From Carnegiea gigantea (Eukaryota > Streptophyta > Magnoliopsida > Caryophyllales > Cactaceae): DNA of 64,000 nt. The notes beneath the pieces were generated by a model. The model did no database searches. It saw only the letters and a program-made list of their open reading frames with translations, and had not been told where the DNA came from. Positions 56,661 to 64,000 of this stretch are shown here, in pieces. Within the stretch, counting starts at the first letter, position 1; each line of letters begins with the position of its first letter. The translations under genes and the position numbers were made by a program. Location: NCBI GenBank assembly GCA_029747015.1, contig JAKOGI010001180.1, positions 120,001 to 184,000 on the forward strand, read 5' to 3'.

Positions 56661-57860
56661 ACCTTCTTTTTTTCTTCCTCAGGGACTGGCTGTCTTTCTC
56701 TTTCTAGAAAGGGCCTATCTTTTAGATTATGCATCCTTAGGGGTTCTTCTTGCTCATCTCTAGACTTTCTTCTTTCGGGCATCCTACTTTCTATCATAGT
56801 GATATATTTCTTCTCTCAATATACTTCTTACTTCAAGCTTCAAGTGTACAGCCGCCTACGGACATACGCATTAACTGAAGCCCTCCTTTCATTATCTTAT
56901 AAAAAAAAACAAAGAGGAAAGAGGAAGAGTATTTTGACATAACAAATAGGGCTCCAGTTAGAACTTCTTCGATATGGAATATCTCCTCTATCATCAGCTC
57001 CAACAGGCATAGAGTCTTTACACTTCCTATGATCTATATATAGCCCATGCGTGAACCTTCGATACGAGGCTTATCACGATTCCCGAACGCTTGGAAAGAT
57101 GTTATATTGACTTTACTTTTTTTCTATTATGGAAAGTCCCTGGGATCAAGATCCATAAAGACAAGACTACCAGCCGCGAATCCTGGAGTGATATCCTAGA
57201 TCTCCTTAATCCACTTCCGGAAATAGAAAGGACAGGTAGGATACCTAACGAATCAACAAAATACGTTTAGGTAAGCTATCTCCAAGCTCTACACTCAGGA
57301 GTGAGCGTTTTTGTATGAGTAGAGCGGTCTCAAGGTTCACCTACAATATTTGATTTTCATTATCAATAGGATTTCGCTACGAACAGCGGGAAGCAAGCTC
57401 GTTAATCTATATGTCAGTATAGGATCAGGTACACGGAGGTACAAAGGAGGGTGATCTCTCTCTCATTTCAATAGCAATCAAGACGATAAGGACAGGATGG
57501 ATGCGCTCTACCAGGGACCCTATTACTTCTATTTATTAAGCTTGACTTTACCCATTCCTATTATATACCATGTGGATTTCTCCGCTCTGGACTCTACGTC
57601 ATATCTTCAGCAGAACAAAACGGGAACGGAACGCACGTAGTACAGGAGCGAGACTCGGCCTTGATTGACTATTGAAAAATCTTTCCGGGGCAAATCTGGG
57701 GTTTGTACTATAGTGACGAAAGCAAAGCCCAGTTTTTGTCTAATCTCTAAAGATCGGGTGATGACTACGAGACTTTGATCTCTAATTTAGTTAGGTTAGC
57801 GCTGAGACTTTTCCTCTCTTTCAATATCTCATGTCATACCTCGGATTCGCTTCTTCATAG

Positions 57861-57930
57861 GCCTCGCTCCTCTCCTTTCAGTCGAGCTGCTTCGCTCCTC
57901 TCCTTTCAGTCTTTTGGCTTTCGCTCCTTC
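57861..57930 (+). repeat. CTCCTCTCC-CAGTCGAGCTGCT repeat, copy 2
   Basis: Two tandem units CTCCTCTCCTTTCAGTC, the first followed by GAGCTGCTTCG, the second by TTTTGGCTTTCGCTCC. The same terminal phrase TTTTGGCTTTCGCTCC ends the array at 63293-63424. Confidence 0.75.
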
Positions 57931-59232
57931 ATTTTGTAGACCCAGCGACATCCAACAACGTTCATAGAAGGTTCATATGGCACTCAAGACAAAGTCTTAT
58001 TATTTCTGCACAAACGAAAGAAATAGGAAATAGCGTAAATAAGATAGGTTCACCTTCATTCTTACTAATTCCTTACTCTAGCAAAATTTTCATTTTATAA
58101 TTGTTCCTATGGCGTAAAGGAAAAGAGTTTCATTTCGGCTATTACATCTATGATCTATGGGTCAACGACTTTATGGAGTCTCAACAAGAGGGGATCGAAG
58201 CAAGGTCCAATCCCATTATTATAAATTATTATATATAATACGATCATCTCACTTCAGAAGAAGTGAGCAAGCCTTTCTCCAATGGATTCTACCAGCGCAG
58301 ACTAGGCATCTTTATCCTCTTTCAATTTCTATATTATCTCCGTAAAGCCCCTTGTTTCAAGGCCCAGGAACATGGTTTAATTGCTATTTTCATTTAGCAG
58401 CATTGGCCGTAGAATCAAATATTGAGGGTGACTGACCACTAGATCTGTCGATCGAGACCTTGGTCTTCCTGCAGTGCGGAAGGCCGGCCCCGTAAATGAA
58501 GTTCAGGGGCTTGCTGTGTAGGTTATCCCCAAGATAAAGAAGGCCTAGACCAGAAGACATGCCCTCAATATTTCTCTTTCTGACGGTAAGGTAGCAGAAT
58601 GCTTGCTTAGCTGACTAAAAAAACGGAATTTCTAGGTCTGATCTTGCCAAAAGGAAATGCTTTGATTCTTGCGCCGAACCTCGCAATACGAGATTCGATT
58701 TAGACTATCAATTGCTGAGAATTAACAACAGTTTTGGTCTACACCTAACTGGAAGAAGCTCTTATCTCGTGCTTCTTTCGAATGAAGCAAGCACATCGTT
58801 CTTACAAGTCAAGTTTCGCAGCCATCAAGATAGAAAATCAATCGTTCCACTCTAGCTTATGTTAGCATTTCGAGTCCATTTAGTAAAGGCAAGAGGAATG
58901 CGGCAGATAGGATTGATTGGATACCCGAGGTCCTCCTTTTGACATTCATTCCTATTCCTACTGGGTCTATGTTAGGAAGAACGAGCCCATCATATCATCG
59001 GAAAAAAAGAAAGAAATGGGAGTCAACCTGGCACCCGAAAGAGATGACCGGCCTCACCTGTCGTTTGGTATGTGGGTAGCGGGTCCTGGATAAGATGCGG
59101 TAGAGAACAGCACTGCAAAGAAGCGCGCGAGCAACTTCGATTCGCTTTCCAGACTGGGGGAACTTCGCTAACCGGAGGAAAGAGACTTTTGCAGGAACTT
59201 AAACAAGGGAATAGCATAGATCTGCTTCTCTT

Positions 59233-59790
59233 GACTACAAAGCAGCTGTCGCTCTTGCATGGGCAGATAGTGTTGAGAAGGAAGAAACCGTAATCCGTAC
59301 CTTGAACAAAAGGAGAACGATGAAGTTAGCCTAGCTCCTCAAAGGTAGAAGCTCTGCACAAAGCCGAACAAGCACGGAGAAGGATCAACAACGCCTTAAA
59401 GGCAGCCTACATTAGGCGCAAACACAAGTTGGGCCTTCCCTTGACTTTCATTTCAAGGAAGAAGGCATGATTGCCAAGATCAACATAATTTCAAAAGGAA
59501 AAGTACCCATTACCCAGTTCTCTACCTACGAAGGAGGGGCGGCAAGCCAACCATCATCACCAAAGAATATGGAGGAGAGCCGAATAACTTGACTTGCCCA
59601 ATCCATCACGCCCGAACCGGTTGGAGACTTCTCTTGGAAGTCATTGGAAGAAGTCATCAATGACTACATCTCGGATGCGGACTCGGAACCGATCCAAGAA
59701 AGCTATGATAAGCATAACATGCCTTATCTTAGCAAGAAGACGAAAAAGAAGATGGCCATGAAGGACCAACCCGGGAGCGCGGTTTCGTAA
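59233..59790 (+). pseudogene. Decayed protein-coding relic, unidentified
   Basis: One plus-strand frame carries protein-like sequence over 186 codons with three in-frame stops (TAG 59332, TAG 59413, TGA 59590): DYKAAVALAWADSVEKEETV, then FHFKEEGMIAKINIISKGKV, PITQFSTYEGGAASQPSS, and after the TGA TPEPVGDFSWKSLEEVINDY, ISDADSEPIQESYDKHNMPY, LSKKTKKKMAMKDQPGSAV. Between the first two stops another frame gives KVEALHKAEQARRRINNALK, suggesting a pair of compensating indels. The sequence is hydrophilic, with acidic and Lys-rich parts, unlike any mitochondrial gene. It looks like a nuclear or transposon-derived insertion; I cannot name the family. Confidence 0.5.
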
Positions 59791-62700
59791 CCAAGAACGG
59801 TGGGCGGGGAAGAAAGCTAAATATCTTTCGGTTTACCAGATGGTTAGTGGGCAGTGTAGGTAAATTTACAGTTCTATGGTTTAGGAATCATCTTAAACAG
59901 AAGCAAAGTCCCTTTCATAAGTAGGCTGAAAGCCATTAAAGGAGAGGAAGTGGGTATTGAACTAGAATCCAGAGAAGGTTGTTTATCACTTCGTTCAGTT
60001 AAGTTAACAGGTCTAGCTCAAATCTATAAGCCTAATTGGCCTTGTCCCACGGGATTCAACAACTCTATCTACAGTACTAAGAAATGGCGAACCCTCACAA
60101 GAGCTATGTGAAGTCTCACTGGTTAACTTCCTGGTTTTCAATATGGGTATATATAATGGTATCTCAATTAACTTATTGTTAAGCATACCGGCGTCTGCAC
60201 GGGAGCTGATTTGCCGATGGAAGACTGCTGCTCTGTCTGCCATCGAGTTATCGGTTTCACAATAGCATTTCTCTTTGCAGGTCATTCAATATCTGGTTCA
60301 AAAGGACCTGGGAGGGCGAATTGAGTCTCAAATGGGCATCTGATACATGTGGGCTCCACCACTATTCCTTCTGGGTAACTGAGAAATGTTACCTCATTCG
60401 ACTCACCATCTCTTTCATCTTTGGTCTTCGCTCAGGTAGGTCTTCCCTTTCTCAAGCACACACTAAGAGCACTGCTTTATCCCAACAATCAATCTTTAGA
60501 AAGATGGAAGGTGTCGGCACGGAAATTCATAAACAAATATTAATTAACTGAGAAGCATTCAAATATGAACCTTAAAATAGGAATTTAAAAAAAAACTCTG
60601 TTAGAACCACTTAATTCAACCATAAGGGCATTAAGAAAAGTTCCTTCTCTCAAAACAAAGCCTGACCTAAACCCTTAGGAGAAATTAGTGTTATGCACTG
60701 AACACTCAACCTCTCTTCAGAATTCATGTTGTAAAGTAAAGAAATTAGTATGAAAACCCTCTCCCTTACATACCCGGAACGGTAAAAGCTCTTGCTTTGT
60801 TCCTTATAGCACTGTGGCAAGCTTTCCTTTCGATCCTTGCCTTTGAACGATAGAAGAACTACAACCCTTAGGTCAGTTGATCGGTATGGTCAATCAATAG
60901 ATGTGCGGATCTATTATTCTATACGAGAGATTGCCATATCGTAGCATTCATTCTCCGATATGAGACCAGTTGAGGCTCTTGTACCATTCCCCGCTCCCAA
61001 GTCACACAGGACTCCAGCCACTTGTTGTGGTCATTTATCGTCTTTGTTTGGACCACGACCACTTGGAACACGGGCGCTAATGGGCATACCAGAAAGTAGG
61101 ATTAGAAGCAGCTAATGAATCCGCATCTGTTTCAGTAATGTCTTCAATAAGAATGTCATATGTAGTTGCTCTATCAGTCTCGACCAACGCGTAAAGCCTG
61201 TTAATGATTCATGAATTGAGGATGCCAAGATAGAATCTTCTTAGTCTGGACTACAATGATCTAAAGTAGCTATCGTACTTAGAGTTAGGAGCGAAAGTCG
61301 CCAAGAGAGAGCGAGACTGACCCACCTAAGAGAGAGAAGGCAAGAGTGAGTCCCCCCTATCACTGAAAGGCCGGAAGAAAGTTTTTCTTTCCCACGGCAT
61401 TCTTTACCAAGTTCGGGACTAGAGGAGCATTTTAGGAATTTGAGGTATCGCTTGTGATAAGGAAATGTATATTCATATAGTAATGTCCTTTTCTTGCGCC
61501 CTATTTGAGACTGAGACTAAGGCAGGTTTGGAACCCTGTCCTATCACCTTTATCAAATCCCTAGCTCTCTTCCTTAGTGCAACTGTCCTATTCCTACCAT
61601 GGGAATCTCTATCTTTCTTTCTTGTGTCATATCTATAGTTTCGGATATCAAACCGGACGGTATCGTATATGAAGAAAGAGATTGTTGACGTTAGTAGACT
61701 AATCTATTCATTGGTAGGGCATTTCTTCCTGTGACCGCCTTTCCTACCAAAAACCCCGGTTTTTTTCTAGACTAGACCTTCGGGATTTTTTTAGGATTCA
61801 TACATGCATTGATCCAGTCGAAGAACCTGCTCCAGAGCTACTACTCCGCCTAGCATATCTTCCTGCTCGTCCCAGGTTCTCTCTGCTCGGTTCCACAATC
61901 AATCCCAGATCCATCCATTTGAGGGAGGTCAAATTCTGCGCTCTTCTAATTGCTTAGAAGGGTTCAAAAAGCCCTTTACATCTAGGGCTTCCTAGGGGTT
62001 CTGTATATTCAAGAACAGGGCTATCAAATGGTCGACTGCGAAACCGGTTAAAAAAGCGTATACTTGAACGAAGCCCTCTATCGGCGATAGTTCGACGGAC
62101 TACTTTTGCGATGTCTGTCTTACATGCCTGATTTTTTTGACCAGATTCAATCTACCCGTCAAATCAACCATTAGTGGAGAAGCTTAAAAGTCCAGTGTGC
62201 CTGTGCCCGTCGCCAATCTGATGCTTGGCACCAGTCGGATAGAATCGATTCCTAACATCGGTTGTAGTCGTTACAGCGCACAGGAGTTACCACTTTATAG
62301 TTAATAAAACCATTCTTAGTCGTTAGCGCTCTTTAACAGTCAAAAGAAGACAGGGAACAGTTGAATAATTAGGTTCCTTCTATATCTTAAACCAGGGTCC
62401 TTATTTATTTATATAATTAACCCGTCCATAAATCTCTTCAGGTTCGCTCTGAAACCCTGCCTGGCAATTCCCTTAGACCCCAAGTCACCACAATACGCTG
62501 CTATGCCCGCCCCTACCAGCTCCAAGACTGACTTCGGATTCGGATACTTGGGATCGAATATAGGAAAGCGGGGACCAAAGCCCGAGTTCAATCAGTACCG
62601 TCGCTGTCAGAAAGGAAAGACTGTCCGACTGTATGAAAGAAGCAATCAAGAGGCAACAGCCGCTTTATAGCGGGAGAATATGATACAGAGACTTTCATTG

Positions 62701-62829
62701 CCCTTAACTCCTCACATAAAGCAACAAAGGAAGTGTCAAGTGTAGCGAGAACATTATCTATGAAGAAAATCCCGCAAAAGTCAAATAAAGACGTTCAGGC
62801 GCTCTAGTGTCTAAAAAAAGGTTGGAGGA
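59791..62829. other. Gene-free stretch
   Basis: No gene recognised in 3 kb. A 90-codon minus frame at 60013-60285 and a 76-codon plus frame at 60321-60551 show no motif. Direct repeat IV copy 2 lies at 62559-62615. Confidence 0.5.
62559..62615 (+). repeat. Direct repeat IV, copy 2 (about 57 bp)
   Basis: Near-identical to 48263-48319, with short flanking similarity (both continue to a GAAAGAAG phrase within 40 bp), so the original duplicated segment was longer. Confidence 0.75.
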
Positions 62830-63165
62830 GTTATCCTGCCAATTAACTGCTGATCTCATTGCCATGATGAATCATACAGATTTCATCATCGCCAGCACCT
62901 TTCAGGAAATCGCTGGAAGCAAGGACACTCTTGGACAAGACGAGAGTCACAATGCTTTCATTCTTACAGGGCTCTACCGAGTTGTTCATGGGATTGATGT
63001 TTTTGATCCCAAGTGAAACATTTTTTTCACCTGGTGCTGATACGAGTCTTGACTTCCCCTACACAGAGGAGAACAGGAGGTTGACTTACTTCCATCCTTA
63101 GATTGAGGAGCTCCTTTACAGCCATGTTGAGAACAAAGAAGACTGATGTGTGCTAAAGGACCATT
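62830..63165 (+). pseudogene. Nuclear sucrose synthase gene fragment
   Basis: The plus strand codes [39 protein letters not shown] and [17 protein letters not shown], then a stop and frameshift, then FSPGADTSLDFPYTEENRRL, a stop, IEELLYSHVENKED, a stop and CVLKDH. This is the conserved central region of plant sucrose synthase, a nuclear-encoded cytosolic glycosyltransferase that interconverts sucrose plus UDP and UDP-glucose plus fructose. It covers the junction to the glycosyltransferase domain (about 110 of some 805 residues). One Met is inserted, and three stops and at least one frameshift make it dead. No mitochondrial genome encodes this enzyme, so the segment came from the nucleus. The frame aligns without an obvious intron. 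Confidence 0.9.
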
Positions 63166-64000
63166 CATCCTGGATAATTCATATCTACCCATGGATATTT
63201 TGTTTAGTGAAACATCAAAATCTTCCTTTTTCAAAACTGAAATAAAATCTCACTATAGACCATACCCATAAGCTCTAAAATCAGAGACATCTCAGCTCCT
63301 CTCCTTTCAGTCGAGTCACTACGTACCTCTCCCGGTGGTCGAGCTGCTTCGTTTCTCGCTCCTCTCCTTATCAGTCGAATCACTTCATACCTCTCCTTTC
63401 AGTCTTTTGGCTTTCGCTCCTCCTAGCCTACGAATCCCTGTCTATTCCCATGGGGCTAGGGCTAACATATCTATTTCTTCAGTAGCATCCGGAAAATCTT
63501 CTTCTCCATCCTCATTCCCTTCCCCTTCAGTAAGACTGCCTAAATGTCCGAGGATGAAAGAAGTCCTCGCCCGATTTAATGTGTAATTTTTTTAACTGGG
63601 TAGGGCTTTCAGACAAGGAACTGAAACCTGATTCAGAATGAATACCCGCTTTAGGAAGCTAATAATAGAAAAGTTACCCGGCAAAAGGCCAAACCAGCGC
63701 TTACTGCGGACTCAGACTTCTTTCTTTGAACCTACTACAGCTCACCTACCCGTACACCGTGAAGTTTATCTTTCGTCAGCCCGTCTTCCTTTGCTTCAAG
63801 CTAAAAGGAGCTAGGGCATGGTCGGGTTACAGAGATTGAGGAAGTTAAGAGCGGATTCGTCCTGCTCTCATTCTTGCTTTCCATTTATCGGCCGAGGAAT
63901 ATTCAACTTCAATGTTTGAAGGACCCACGGAGCGGTAACTAAACCAAAAGTTAGACAGACTAGGAATATTCTTCGCATCTCGAAAGAAATGGTGAAAAAA
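63166..64000. other. Gene-free end of window with repeat array
   Basis: Apart from the repeat array 63293-63424 there is no recognisable gene. An 83-codon frame at 63335-63586 runs through the array and is Ser/Pro-rich, probably a by-product of the CT-rich repeats. Confidence 0.5.
63293..63424 (+). repeat. CTCCTCTCC-CAGTCGAGCTGCT repeat array, copy 3
   Basis: About four imperfect units, each with CTCTCC followed by CAGTCGA or GGTCGA and variants of GCTGCTTCG, TCACTACGTAC and TCACTTCATAC, ending TTTTGGCTTTCGCTCC like 57861-57930. Variation between units shows old tandem growth. Confidence 0.75.

Larger units (their letters stand above)
51516..59232. other. Gene-free accessory stretch
   Basis: About 7.7 kb without a recognisable gene. 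A minus frame at 53792-54109 (105 codons) and others at 55980-56475 have no family motif. The second copy of direct repeat II lies at 55433-55462, and CTCCTTTCAGTC-type repeats lie at 56621-56660 and 57861-57930. No tRNA or rRNA is seen. Confidence 0.5.

Noticed and set aside
59800..61400. Possible mitovirus-like RdRp remnant
   Set aside because: Plant mitochondrial DNA often carries mitovirus pieces, so I looked, but no polymerase motif can be found in any frame.
1..64000. CRISPR arrays, rRNA genes, bacterial-type operons
   Set aside because: None seen. The repeats are few and unevenly spaced, and the organism type is a plant organelle.

Overview
The window is a piece of an angiosperm (eudicot-type) mitochondrial genome. 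The evidence is the gene content and organisation: the trans-spliced 3' half of nad2 (exons 3, 4 and 5 with group II introns) downstream of a trnC-trnN-trnY series, a nad4L-atp4-ccmC block, tRNAs of both native mitochondrial and plastid-like type, codons that only make sense with C-to-U RNA editing (including an ACG start in nad4L), and very long non-coding stretches with nuclear retrotransposon debris. I cannot name the species from the sequence alone.

Layout. 1-345: a decayed cox1 fragment. 346-15,100: almost gene-free, holding one degraded protein-coding relic of probable nuclear origin (9,896-10,593), a tRNA-like element on the minus strand (10,751-10,824) and an ATG-less open frame (11,226-11,546). 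15,100-23,691: the main functional cluster, trnC-GCA, trnN-GUU, trnY-GUA, the 3' half of trans-spliced nad2 intron 2, then nad2 exon 3, intron 3, exon 4, intron 4 and exon 5. 23,692-29,789: gene-free apart from short open frames and repeats. 29,790-33,428: a 248-codon membrane-anchored chimeric-looking ORF, then nad4L, atp4 (orf25), ccmC and a plastid-like trnI-CAU sequence that overlaps the ccmC stop codon and carries a 5-nt duplication in its anticodon loop. 33,429-64,000: a 30-kb accessory region with no standard mitochondrial gene, containing fragments of a Ty1/copia RNase H, three LINE pieces (endonuclease and two reverse-transcriptase parts), an unidentified decayed coding relic, and a piece of a nuclear sucrose synthase gene.

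The working genes serve respiration and its biogenesis: nad2 and nad4L are membrane subunits of complex I, atp4 is the peripheral-stalk b subunit of ATP synthase, ccmC handles heme for cytochrome c maturation, and the tRNAs serve mitochondrial translation. A family of about 50-60-nt hairpin-forming repeats (seven copies, all in one orientation, three of them around trnC) is the most distinctive structural feature and could drive recombination. The 248-codon ORF next to nad4L and the hairpin family are the best candidates for something undescribed.
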